54,101 nucleotides of DNA from an uncultured Chelatococcus sp. GTDB taxonomy: Bacteria; Pseudomonadota; Alphaproteobacteria; Rhizobiales; Beijerinckiaceae. The notes under the pieces were generated by a model. It worked only from the letters and a program-made list of their open reading frames with translations, was not told where the DNA came from and did no database searches. Position numbers and translations under genes: made by a program. Shown one piece after another: positions 46,938-54,101 of the stretch. The stretch lies in assembly GCA_937863995.1 (NCBI GenBank), contig CALMIK010000030.1:1-54101 (forward strand), read 5' to 3'. Positions within the stretch are counted from its first letter, which is position 1, and each line of letters starts with the position of its first letter.

Positions 46938-47948
46938 ATGAGCATTCAGGAGCCGATTCATGATGTGGCGCAGCTGGCCATGGTCCAGTTGTTCACGCCG
47001 AAATACGATGAATCGTTGCGGTTTTTCCAGGATTTTCTTGGCATGTACAAGCACGCCGAGGACGATGGTTCCGCGTACTTGCGCGCTTACGAAGACCGCT
47101 ATCATCATTCGCTGAAACTGACGCGCAGCGATCAGGCGGGAGTCGGCGTGATTTCCTGGCGGGCGATGTCGCCGCAGGCGCTGGAGCGTCGCGTCGCGGC
47201 GATCGAGGCGGTGGGTCGGCCCGGAAAATGGGTTGAGGGCCACAAGGGCTATGGCCGCGCCTACGAGTTCACGACGCCGGACGGCCATGTCAATCACCTG
47301 TTCTGGGACGTCGAATACTTCGTGCCGACCGACGAGCAGAGGTCGCGCCTGATAAGCCGCGCGCAGAAGCGGCCGCTGACGGGTGTGCCCGTGCGCCGCC
47401 TCGATCATGTAAACGTCATGGTTTCCGACGTGACGGGAAATGCCCGGTTCCTCGAGGATGCGCTTGGCTTCCGCAAGCGGGAGAACGTGGTGTTCCACGG
47501 CACGCAGGAGCTGGCCTGCTGGCTTTCGGTCAGCCCGCTGGTGCACGAAATTGCCATGACGAAGGATCAGTCAGGTCCCGGCAATCGCCTGCACCACTTG
47601 GCGTTCTGGTACGGCAATCAGGGGCAGATGCTCGATATCGCCGATCTCTTCGCCGAATACGGTATTCATGTCGAGGCCGGACCCGCAAAGCATGGCATAA
47701 GCCAAGGATACTTCATGTATCTTTATGAGCCCGGCGGCAACAGGATCGAATTGTTCGGTGACACCGGTTATCTGATATTCGACCCCGATTGGAAAACCGT
47801 TACCTGGACGGAAGAAAACTTCTGGACAGACGGCGGGGTCTGGTATGGCGGCGATCTTCCGCAAGACTTCTTCGTCTACGGCACGCCCATTGTCGAAGCT
47901 GCACAGAAGCAGATCGCGGCGGCGGAACAGACGGAAGCAGCGGAGTAA
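46938..47948 (+). CDS. extradiol dioxygenase, catechol 2,3-dioxygenase type
   Basis: The product is 336 aa with two VOC repeats (about 10-130 and 150-280). The predicted Fe(II) ligands in the C-terminal repeat are His157 (RRLDHVNVMV), His219 or His220 (NRLHHLAFWY) and Glu271 (GGNRIELFG). It would open a catechol at the 2,3 position to a 2-hydroxymuconic semialdehyde. It is somewhat longer than XylE-type enzymes because of a C-terminal extension. The ATG at 46938 has GGGAGG 5 nt upstream. Substituted catechols are possible substrates. Confidence 0.9.
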   Translation: MSIQEPIHDVAQLAMVQLFTPKYDESLRFFQDFLGMYKHAEDDGSAYLRAYEDRYHHSLKLTRSDQAGVGVISWRAMSPQALERRVAAIEAVGRPGKWVEGHKGYGRAYEFTTPDGHVNHLFWDVEYFVPTDEQRSRLISRAQKRPLTGVPVRRLDHVNVMVSDVTGNARFLEDALGFRKRENVVFHGTQELACWLSVSPLVHEIAMTKDQSGPGNRLHHLAFWYGNQGQMLDIADLFAEYGIHVEAGPAKHGISQGYFMYLYEPGGNRIELFGDTGYLIFDPDWKTVTWTEENFWTDGGVWYGGDLPQDFFVYGTPIVEAAQKQIAAAEQTEAAE

Positions 47949-48286
47949 AGCGCCGTTTGCCGGGCGCTCGTGTCGAGTATCGCCCGCTCGTTCTGCCCGA
48001 TCCCGATGAATCCAGTCCATCGGGATCGGGGCAGGTGATGAGCATCGGGGCAGGTAATGAGTTCGACAGTTGTCTCATTCGCTGCAGCTTGCAGGTTGTC
48101 CGCCTTGGCGATGGCGTCGACTCTGAAGTGTTCATCCTCTGAAGATTAATCTTATAGAATAATTGAACAAACACTTGGGATAAAAGCGCACTATCGGAAA
48201 ATTCAATAATAATAAAAAAGCATGCAAAAAAATAACGCGATAACGGCGCGGCATGTCTTTTATAAAAATTCTACAGGGAGGAAAAC
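47949..48286. other. 338-nt gap between dioxygenase and hydroxylase genes
   Basis: The first part contains a strong hairpin: CTGCCCGATCCCGATG (47993-48008) pairs with 48018-48034 apart from one extra G. A direct repeat GGGGCAGGTRATGAG follows (48028-48042 and 48047-48061). The second part is AT-rich and contains the perfect palindrome AAGATTAATCTT (48142-48153), probably in the promoter of the hydroxylase gene. No gene was seen. Confidence 0.5.
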
Positions 48287-49855
48287 ATGGGAATTAACGA
48301 TCCGGCCAGGGAGCCGGTAGCGGTTGCTGCTCCTTACACGGGCGCCGAGTACCTTGAAAGTATTCGCGATAGCCGCGAGGTCTATATTCACGGCGAGAGA
48401 GTAGGGGATATTACCACTCATCCTGCGTTCCGAAATTCGGCGCGCATGGTGGCTCGTTGGTATGACAAGCTCAATGCCGGCAAGGACCGGCTTGGAGTGC
48501 CGACCGACACGGGTTCGGCCGGCTGGACGCATCCATTTTTCGTCAGCCCCCGTTCCGCCGCCGATCTGGTGCGGGCGCGCGACGCCATCGCCGAAACACA
48601 GCGCGTCGCTTCCGGCTGGATGGGGCGTGCGCCGGATTACAAGGCCTCGTTTCTCGGCACGCTGGGCGCCAATCCGGATTTCTACGGCGAATATGCCGGA
48701 AACGCGCGTCACTGGTATCGCTACGCGCAGGAACGCGTCGAATACTGGAATCACGCCATCGTTCACCCGCCAATCGACCGCCATTTGCCGATCGAGGAAA
48801 CCGGCGGCGTCTTCATTCACGTTGAAAGGGAAACCGACGCCGGCGTGATCGTTTCGGGCGCCAAGGTGGTCGCTACCGGGTCGGCGCTGACCCATCGCAA
48901 TTTTATCGCGCATTACGGCCTGCCGGTGAAAGACAAGAAATATGCGCTTGTCTGCACCGTTGCGATGTCCTCCGCCGGGGTGAAGCTTATCAGCCGCACC
49001 AGCTATGAGCTCAACGCTGCCGTGATGGGTACGCCTTTCGACTATCCCTTGTCCAGCCGGCTGGATGAAAACGATGCCATTCTCGTCTTCGACAAGGTGC
49101 TCGTGCCTTGGGAGAACATTTTCCTTTACGGCGACGTCGATCGGGTCAACTCCTTCGTGCCGCTTTCGGGCTTCGTGCCGCGCTTTACGTTCCACGGCGT
49201 TACCCGGCTTGCGGTGAAGCTCGATTTTATCGCGGGTCTGTTCTCGAAGGCGCTGGAGACCACGGGTTCCAGCGGCTTCCGCGGGCCGCAGACAGCGGTT
49301 GGCGAGGTCATCGCCTGGCGGAACCTGTTCTGGGGCCTGTCGGACGCCATGGCGATGAACCCGATCTCCTGGCCCGGAACCGACGGCTATGTACAGCCCA
49401 ACATGAACTCGGCCTCGGCCTACCGTGTTTTCGCGCCCATGGCCTACACGCGGATCAAGGAGCTGATCGAGCGCCACGTCGCCTCCGGCCTGATCTACCT
49501 GCCGTCGTCGGCGCTGGATTTCGGCAATGACGCGATGCGGCCGCTGATCGACCGTTTCGTGCGCGGATCGAACGGGATTGTGGCGCTCGACAGGGTGAAG
49601 CTGCTGAAATTGCTTTGGGACGCCATAGGCTCGGAGTTCGGTGGCCGGCATGAGCTTTACGAGACAAACTACGCCGGCAATTACGAGAATATCCGCATCG
49701 AAACCATGTATGGCGCGCAGGCCTCGGGCGATCTGGACGCCATGCGCAAGATGGTCGACGATTATATGGCCGAATACGATCTGGATGGCTGGACCGCGCC
49801 CGATATGGTGAACCCGTGGGATGTGAACCGCCTGCGAGGGGGCTTCCAGCCATAG
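48287..49855 (+). CDS. flavin-dependent aromatic hydroxylase, HpaB/PheA1 family
   Basis: The product is a 522-aa FADH2-dependent monooxygenase large component of the 4-hydroxyphenylacetate 3-hydroxylase family. Blocks such as [27 protein letters not shown] and [13 protein letters not shown] are typical. It would ortho-hydroxylate a phenolic substrate to a catechol. It needs a separate flavin reductase, which is encoded two genes downstream. The start has GGGAGG 6 nt upstream. The exact phenol cannot be told from sequence. Confidence 0.9.
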   Translation: MGINDPAREPVAVAAPYTGAEYLESIRDSREVYIHGERVGDITTHPAFRNSARMVARWYDKLNAGKDRLGVPTDTGSAGWTHPFFVSPRSAADLVRARDAIAETQRVASGWMGRAPDYKASFLGTLGANPDFYGEYAGNARHWYRYAQERVEYWNHAIVHPPIDRHLPIEETGGVFIHVERETDAGVIVSGAKVVATGSALTHRNFIAHYGLPVKDKKYALVCTVAMSSAGVKLISRTSYELNAAVMGTPFDYPLSSRLDENDAILVFDKVLVPWENIFLYGDVDRVNSFVPLSGFVPRFTFHGVTRLAVKLDFIAGLFSKALETTGSSGFRGPQTAVGEVIAWRNLFWGLSDAMAMNPISWPGTDGYVQPNMNSASAYRVFAPMAYTRIKELIERHVASGLIYLPSSALDFGNDAMRPLIDRFVRGSNGIVALDRVKLLKLLWDAIGSEFGGRHELYETNYAGNYENIRIETMYGAQASGDLDAMRKMVDDYMAEYDLDGWTAPDMVNPWDVNRLRGGFQP

Positions 49856-49865
49856 GAGAACGGCC

Positions 49866-50492
49866 ATGCTGGATGGTGACGTTTACCCCTCGCGCCTTGC
49901 CGGGGAGCGGCAGTTGTCACTGCAGGGCAGCGTGGTGACCATCGGGGCCTTCGATGGCGTGCATCTGGGGCATCAGGCCCTTATCCGGGGCGCCGTGGCC
50001 GAGGGGTGGCGCCTCGGTGTTCCCTCGGTTGTCTGGACTTTCGATCCGCCGCCGAAAGTGGCGTTCGGGCGGGCAGGGCAGATTTGCTGCCTTGCGGAAA
50101 AGCTGAGACGGATCGCGGGCCTCGGTCCGGACTGGATCGTGGTCGCGCGGTTCACCAAAGCCTATGCCGAGCGGTCGGCAGCCGATTTTCTGGACGACCT
50201 CGCGCAGCTTTCGCCGCGGACGGTGCACGTCGGCGCGGATTTTCGCTTCGGCGCGCGACAGGCCGGGGATGTGGCGCTGCTCGCCAGCCGGTTCGACATA
50301 TCTCTCGCGCGGCCTGTCATGTGTGCCGGCGGTGAGGTAATCTCCTCCAGCCGTATCCGCAGCCTTGAAAACCTGGGGCACAGGCTTGCCGCGCAACGCC
50401 TGCTCGGTCCCGATCCCACGGGCTGCGTGCCCGGTATCCGGCCGAATATCATCGACACGCGACACAGAGAGGATAGCCATGGCTGGATTTGA
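49866..50492 (+). CDS. free-standing FAD synthetase (FMN adenylyltransferase) domain
   Basis: The product is a 208-aa protein matching the N-terminal half of bacterial RibF. It has TIGAFDGVHLGHQALI with the nucleotidyltransferase GxHxGH-type motif, VVWTFDPPPKVAF, and a C-terminal SSSRIRSLE motif. The riboflavin kinase half (about 130 residues in RibF) is missing. It would make FAD from FMN and ATP. It lies 10 nt after the hydroxylase gene, with GGAG 7 nt upstream, and overlaps the flavin reductase gene by 14 nt. I infer a dedicated FAD supply for the two-component hydroxylase. Confidence 0.85.
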   Translation: MLDGDVYPSRLAGERQLSLQGSVVTIGAFDGVHLGHQALIRGAVAEGWRLGVPSVVWTFDPPPKVAFGRAGQICCLAEKLRRIAGLGPDWIVVARFTKAYAERSAADFLDDLAQLSPRTVHVGADFRFGARQAGDVALLASRFDISLARPVMCAGGEVISSSRIRSLENLGHRLAAQRLLGPDPTGCVPGIRPNIIDTRHREDSHGWI

Positions 50493-50952
50493 CGCCCGGG
50501 CCCTGCGGGATGCCTGCGGGAGTTTCGCGACCGGGGTCACGGTCATCAGCACGACGACCGAAGACGGCGATCACGGCATGACGGCCAACGCGTTCATGTC
50601 TGTTTCACTCGACCCGCCGCTGATTTCCATTTCGCTCGACCGCAACAGCCGGATGCTCGAAAAGATCCGCCGCTCCGGGCGCTATGCCGTCAGTATCCTG
50701 GCGCAGGACATGGAGCATGTGGCGATGCATTTCGCCGGCCGCCACAATCCCGACCTGTCGGGGATACTGGAGAGGCACGACGGCCTGCCTGTCGTGCCGG
50801 GCGCCGCGGCCGTGTTCCGGGCGGATGTCGAACAGGAGGTCGAGGCCGGCGACCACACGCTCTTCATCGGGCGCGTGACGGATGTTCAGCGAGATCAGAC
50901 GGTGTCGCCGCTTCTGTTCTGCAACGGGCGTTTCGGTGCTCTTGCCGAATAG
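50479..50952 (+). CDS. flavin reductase, HpaC family
   Basis: The product is a 157-aa NAD(P)H:flavin oxidoreductase that supplies reduced FAD to the HpaB-type hydroxylase. It has the family N-terminus (CGSFATGVTVIST), GMTANAFMSVSLDPPLISIS and LFIGRVTDVQ. The ATG at 50479 has AGAGGA 6 nt upstream and overlaps the FAD synthetase-like gene by 14 nt, implying coupled translation. Confidence 0.93.
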   Translation: MAGFDARALRDACGSFATGVTVISTTTEDGDHGMTANAFMSVSLDPPLISISLDRNSRMLEKIRRSGRYAVSILAQDMEHVAMHFAGRHNPDLSGILERHDGLPVVPGAAAVFRADVEQEVEAGDHTLFIGRVTDVQRDQTVSPLLFCNGRFGALAE

Positions 50953-51083
50953 GCTGCCGTCGCCATGACGGATGCCGTCTCCCGGCAGACGGTGAAGAGA
51001 TAGTCGGCAAACCCAAAAGTGTAATGATTCCAGATTTGTGCCGTGCACCAATCGCACTGGACAACGAGAACGCATTTCGGTAC

Positions 51084-51101
51084 TAGAACGATATAACATA
51101 T
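51084..51101 (+). promoter_or_regulatory. shared promoter motif TAGAAC-ATAACATAT, copy 2
   Basis: TAGAACGATATAACATAT lies 31 nt upstream of the ABC binding-protein start and matches the copy at 46874-46889 apart from a two-nt insertion and one substitution. It may tie expression of this importer to the aromatic cluster. Confidence 0.35.
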
Positions 51102-51132
51102 CATTTGCGTCTCTCAGGTCAGGATTCAGGCG

Positions 51133-52680
51133 ATGTTCGGCAAAGCCGCTACCACTCTATCGGCGTCCGTCGGGGCGCTCATTATTGCGCTTGGCATGTC
51201 CGGCCCCGCGAGGGCGGCGTCGGAGGCGGAGGTGTTCCGCGTCGTCGCGCCGTTCGAGATCAAGGGGATCGAACCTTCCACCGCGGGCGACCTGTTTCTG
51301 AGGATGGGCGTCGCCGAGACGCTCGTCGAGGCGGACGAGAACGGCAACCCGCTGCCCGCGCTCGCCGAGCGATGGGAAGTGTCGGACGACGGCAAGGTCT
51401 GGCGGCTTTTCGTGCGTCCCGGCGTCGTGTTTCATGACGGCTCGAAGCTGACGGCCGACAGCGTCGCCCACGCGCTCAACGTCGCACGCGGGCGCTCGGG
51501 CGGTCTGCTGGCGAAGGCGCCGGTCGCGGACATTGCCGCGCAGGGCGATGTCGTGGTCGTCACGCTGAAGCAGCCCTTCGCGCCGCTGCTCGCGTTCCTT
51601 GCGCACAACACCGTGCAGATCCTCGCTCCGGCTTCCTACGCGGCGGACGACACGGTGACATCCGTGATCGGGACGGGGCCGTTCAGGCTCGGCGCGCTCG
51701 AGCCGCCGCTGAAATTTTCCGTGACGCGCTTCGACGGGTATTGGGGCGACAAGCCGGCGATCGCGCAGGCCCATTATCTGGCGGCGGGGCGGGGAGAGAC
51801 GCGCGCGCTGATGGCCGAGAGCGGCGATGCCGATTACGTGCTGAACCTCGATCCCGCGAGCCGTGTGCGGCTTGAGAAGGGCGGCAAGGTCGATGTGCTG
51901 TCGGTCGCCATTCCCCGCACGGTGCTGCTCAAGGTCAACGCCGGGCATGCGGCTTTCAAGGATATCGCCACCCGGCAGGCACTCAGCGCCGCCATCGACC
52001 GCGAGGGCATCGCGAGCGCCATCCTGCGGCTGCCGGATGCGGGGGCGACGCAGTTGTTTCCGCCCAGCGTCGGCACCTGGCACAACAAGGATGTCGCGCC
52101 GCTGACCTACGATGTCGGCAGGGCGAAGGCGCTGTTGGCGGAAGCGGGTTGGACGCCCGGCAGCGATGGCGTGCTGGAGCGCGGCGGCACGCGCTTCGCG
52201 GTGACGCTCACCACGTATCCCGACCGGCCGGAGCTGCCGCTGATCGCCGCCGTCCTGCAGGAGCAACTGCGCGAGGTCGGCATCGCGGTGACCATCAACT
52301 CCACCAACTCCAGCGAAATCCCGGCCAAGCATCAGGATGGCACGCTGGAGCTGGGTCTCGTCGCGCGCAACTTCGCGCTGGTGCCGGACCCGATAGGCAC
52401 CATCCTGCAGGATTATCCGCCGGAAGGCGGCGACTGGGGCTCGCTCAACTGGTCGAACGCCGAGTTCAACGCCGCCATCGAGGCGCTGGCGCGAACGGCG
52501 GACGTGGCGGAAGGCCAGGCGCTGCGCCAAAAGGCCGTCGGCATATTGCAGGCCGAGCTGCCGGTCATTCCGGTGGCGTGGTATCAGCAGACCGCGGCCG
52601 TCTCCAAAAAGGTGGAAGGCGCGCGCCTCGATCCGTTCGAGCGCAGCTTCGGCCTCACCAAGGTGCGCAAGACGCCATGA
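51133..52680 (+). CDS. ABC transporter substrate-binding protein, peptide/nickel family 5
   Basis: The product is 515 aa with a signal peptide (cleavage near PARA) and the SBP family 5 pattern (PALAERWEVSDDGKVWRLFV, GVVFHDGSKLTADSV, VIGTGPFRL, a C-terminal LPVIPVAWYQ). It binds a peptide, nickel chelate or other small solute in the periplasm. Its stop overlaps the permease start by 4 nt (ATGA). The solute is unknown; opine, peptide and nickel importers share this fold. Confidence 0.92.
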   Translation: MFGKAATTLSASVGALIIALGMSGPARAASEAEVFRVVAPFEIKGIEPSTAGDLFLRMGVAETLVEADENGNPLPALAERWEVSDDGKVWRLFVRPGVVFHDGSKLTADSVAHALNVARGRSGGLLAKAPVADIAAQGDVVVVTLKQPFAPLLAFLAHNTVQILAPASYAADDTVTSVIGTGPFRLGALEPPLKFSVTRFDGYWGDKPAIAQAHYLAAGRGETRALMAESGDADYVLNLDPASRVRLEKGGKVDVLSVAIPRTVLLKVNAGHAAFKDIATRQALSAAIDREGIASAILRLPDAGATQLFPPSVGTWHNKDVAPLTYDVGRAKALLAEAGWTPGSDGVLERGGTRFAVTLTTYPDRPELPLIAAVLQEQLREVGIAVTINSTNSSEIPAKHQDGTLELGLVARNFALVPDPIGTILQDYPPEGGDWGSLNWSNAEFNAAIEALARTADVAEGQALRQKAVGILQAELPVIPVAWYQQTAAVSKKVEGARLDPFERSFGLTKVRKTP

Positions 52681-53627
52681 GCTCTTCCTTGCTACGCGCC
52701 GTGCTGCTGCCGCGTCTCGTGCAGGCGGGACTGGTGGCGCTGCTGGTCGGCGTCCTCACTTTCATCCTGGTGCGCTCGCTGCCCGGCGACATGGCCTACC
52801 GCATCGCGGCCGGGCGCTACGGCTACGACATGGTCGACACGGCCACGGCCGACGCCGTGCGGCGGGAACTCGGCCTTGAGCAGCCCGCGCTCTCCGCGCT
52901 CGGCGGCTGGCTTTGGGACATCCTGCGCCTCGACTTCGGCAAATCGCTGATCTCGGGGCAGCCGGTGATCGACGAGATCGCGCACCAGCTCGGCGCCACC
53001 ATCGAGCTGTCGCTCGCGGCCGTGCTGCTGTCGCTGCTCATCGGCCCGCCGCTCGGCGTGTTGGCGGGCCTGCGTCCCGGCGGGTGGCTCGACCGCTCGC
53101 TCCTGGTCGTGTCGAGCGGCCTGCGCTCGCTGCCGGCTTTCGTGCTCGGGCTGCTGCTCATCATCGTTCTGGCGCGTGAACTCGGCCTGTTTCCGGTCGC
53201 GGGGCACGGCGGCGCGGCCAATCTTGCCCTGCCGGCGCTGACATTGGCGCTCGGCCTTGCGGCAGTGTCGGCGCGAGTGGCGCGCGATGCGATGGTCGGC
53301 GTGGCGCAATCGCCCTACTATGCGTTCGGGCGGACCAAGGGCCTGACGGAGCGCGAGGTGTTCGCCCGCCACGGCCTGCGCAATGTCGCGGTGCCCGTCG
53401 TGACCTATCTCGGCGTGCAGTTCGTCTATCTCATCGAGGGCGTTGTGGTGGTGGAATCGCTTTTCGCCTGGCCCGGCATCGGCCATGCGCTGGTGCATGC
53501 GATCTTCGCCCGCGACGTTCCGATGATCCAGGGTTCGGCGCTCGTCATGGGGCTGATGTTCGTGGTGCTGAACACGGGCGTCGACCTTGCCTGCCGCTGG
53601 CTCGACCCGCGCACGGCGCACGCCTGA
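52677..53627 (+). CDS. ABC transporter permease, DppB/NikB-like
   Basis: The product is a 316-aa inner-membrane permease with about six hydrophobic helices. The N-terminal FILVRSLPGDMAYRIAAGR and the cytoplasmic coupling (EAA-like) loop FGRTKGLTEREVFARHGLRN are typical of the DppB family. It is translationally coupled to the binding-protein gene. The DppC-like partner follows. Confidence 0.93.
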   Translation: MSSSLLRAVLLPRLVQAGLVALLVGVLTFILVRSLPGDMAYRIAAGRYGYDMVDTATADAVRRELGLEQPALSALGGWLWDILRLDFGKSLISGQPVIDEIAHQLGATIELSLAAVLLSLLIGPPLGVLAGLRPGGWLDRSLLVVSSGLRSLPAFVLGLLLIIVLARELGLFPVAGHGGAANLALPALTLALGLAAVSARVARDAMVGVAQSPYYAFGRTKGLTEREVFARHGLRNVAVPVVTYLGVQFVYLIEGVVVVESLFAWPGIGHALVHAIFARDVPMIQGSALVMGLMFVVLNTGVDLACRWLDPRTAHA

Positions 53628-53648
53628 TTTTCCGGAGGCTGGCAATCG

Positions 53649-54101
53649 ATGGCTGTTGATCTTTCCCTGCCGCTGGCGTCGGAGCAAAAATTTTGGTCCG
53701 CGCAGCGGATCGCCGGCGTCGCCATTCTCGCGGCGATTGTCGGGTTCGCTTTCCTGACGCCGCTCGTCCACGATACCGACCCGGCGCGCCAGAGCCTGCG
53801 CCATGCGCTGGGCGGGGCGACCACGGCGGAGCCGCTGGGCTTCGACCATCTCGGCCGCTCCATGCTGGCGCGGATGTCGGCGGCGCTGCGCCTGTCGCTG
53901 GGGCTTGCGGCGCTGAGCGTCGTTTCGGCGGCGGTGCCCGGCATCGCGCTTGGCATTCTCGCCGCCTGGAAGGGCGGTGTCGTGGATCGCCTCGCGTCGC
54001 TGGTCGCGGACGCCTTCATGGCGCTGCCCGGGCTGCTGCTGGTGCTGATGTTCATCGCCATCGTGCCGAACGCGCCGTGGGCGCTCTATGTCGGTATCTC
54101 G
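53649..54101 (+). CDS. ABC transporter permease, DppC/NikC-like (partial, C-terminus beyond window)
   Basis: The 151 codons visible run to the end of the window without a stop. An N-terminal cytoplasmic stretch is followed by a first helix (IAGVAILAAIVGFAFLTPLV). The segment GFDHLGRSMLARMSAALRLS is the DppC-family signature before the permease core, and further helices follow. GGAGG lies 10 nt upstream of the ATG. ATPase genes are expected beyond the window. Confidence 0.9.
   Translation, partial: MAVDLSLPLASEQKFWSAQRIAGVAILAAIVGFAFLTPLVHDTDPARQSLRHALGGATTAEPLGFDHLGRSMLARMSAALRLSLGLAALSVVSAAVPGIALGILAAWKGGVVDRLASLVADAFMALPGLLLVLMFIAIVPNAPWALYVGIS

Overview
This is a 54.1 kb, GC-rich window from an alphaproteobacterium, most likely a Hyphomicrobiales (Rhizobiales) species. 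The evidence is the block phaC, small lipoprotein, PLP aminotransferase, hom, glpX, recJ, a type-2 argC, an Anbu-type proteasome locus and several CoA-based catabolic operons. I cannot name the genus. No insertion sequence, CRISPR array or rRNA was seen. The only RNA gene found is tRNA-Glu(TTC).

Region 1 (1-4963): a partial NAD kinase and a small membrane protein, then two tandem cassettes on the minus strand. Each cassette is a putative type III effector with a glycine-zipper hydrophobic segment, followed by a CesT/SycE-like chaperone. The two chaperones are equal-length paralogues (158 aa, about 46% identical by hand, no gaps). The gaps are AT-rich and hold a candidate 38-aa small protein and several dyads. 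No secretion-apparatus gene is visible. This is the most unusual part of the window.

Region 2 (4964-15785): housekeeping genes. These are an agmatinase-family ureohydrolase, argC (type 2), class I PHA synthase (minus), a lipoprotein, an AlaC/DapL-like aminotransferase, homoserine dehydrogenase, GlpX fructose-bisphosphatase, RecJ and tRNA-Glu.

Region 3 (15847-25828, minus): a six-gene Anbu operon. In transcription order it has a circularly permuted ATP-grasp protein, an alpha-E protein, Anbu, a transglutaminase/DUF2126 giant, a second ATP-grasp fused to alpha-E, and a second transglutaminase. The fused ATP-grasp lacks a segment of about 60 residues that carries a Lys/Gly-rich motif present in the stand-alone paralogue.

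Region 4 (26279-38759): a TetR regulator, an alpha-methylacyl-CoA racemase-like gene (minus), and a plus-strand operon. The operon encodes acyl-CoA ligase, thiolase, a FadB/FadJ-like bifunctional enzyme, an orphan LIV-type binding protein, an acyl-CoA dehydrogenase, an SDR, an ACAD10/11-like dehydrogenase and an APH-type kinase. The last two resemble the split halves of mammalian ACAD10/11 and the LvaC/LvaA pair of levulinate degradation, which suggests 4-hydroxyacid catabolism.

Region 5 (38771-50952): a catechol meta-cleavage cluster. An HpaB-type hydroxylase with HpaC-type reductase would make a catechol. Extradiol dioxygenase, 2-hydroxymuconic semialdehyde dehydrogenase, 4-oxalocrotonate tautomerase and decarboxylase, 2-oxopentenoate hydratase, 4-hydroxy-2-oxovalerate aldolase and acylating acetaldehyde dehydrogenase would then give pyruvate and acetyl-CoA. 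A LysR regulator sits in the middle, and CatM/BenM-like ATAC-N7-GTAT sites lie in two promoters. A free-standing FAD synthetase domain is embedded next to the flavin reductase.

Region 6 (51133-54101): the start of a peptide/nickel-type ABC importer operon (binding protein, DppB-like and partial DppC-like permease). All functions are read from sequence motifs and gene context; no database search was run.
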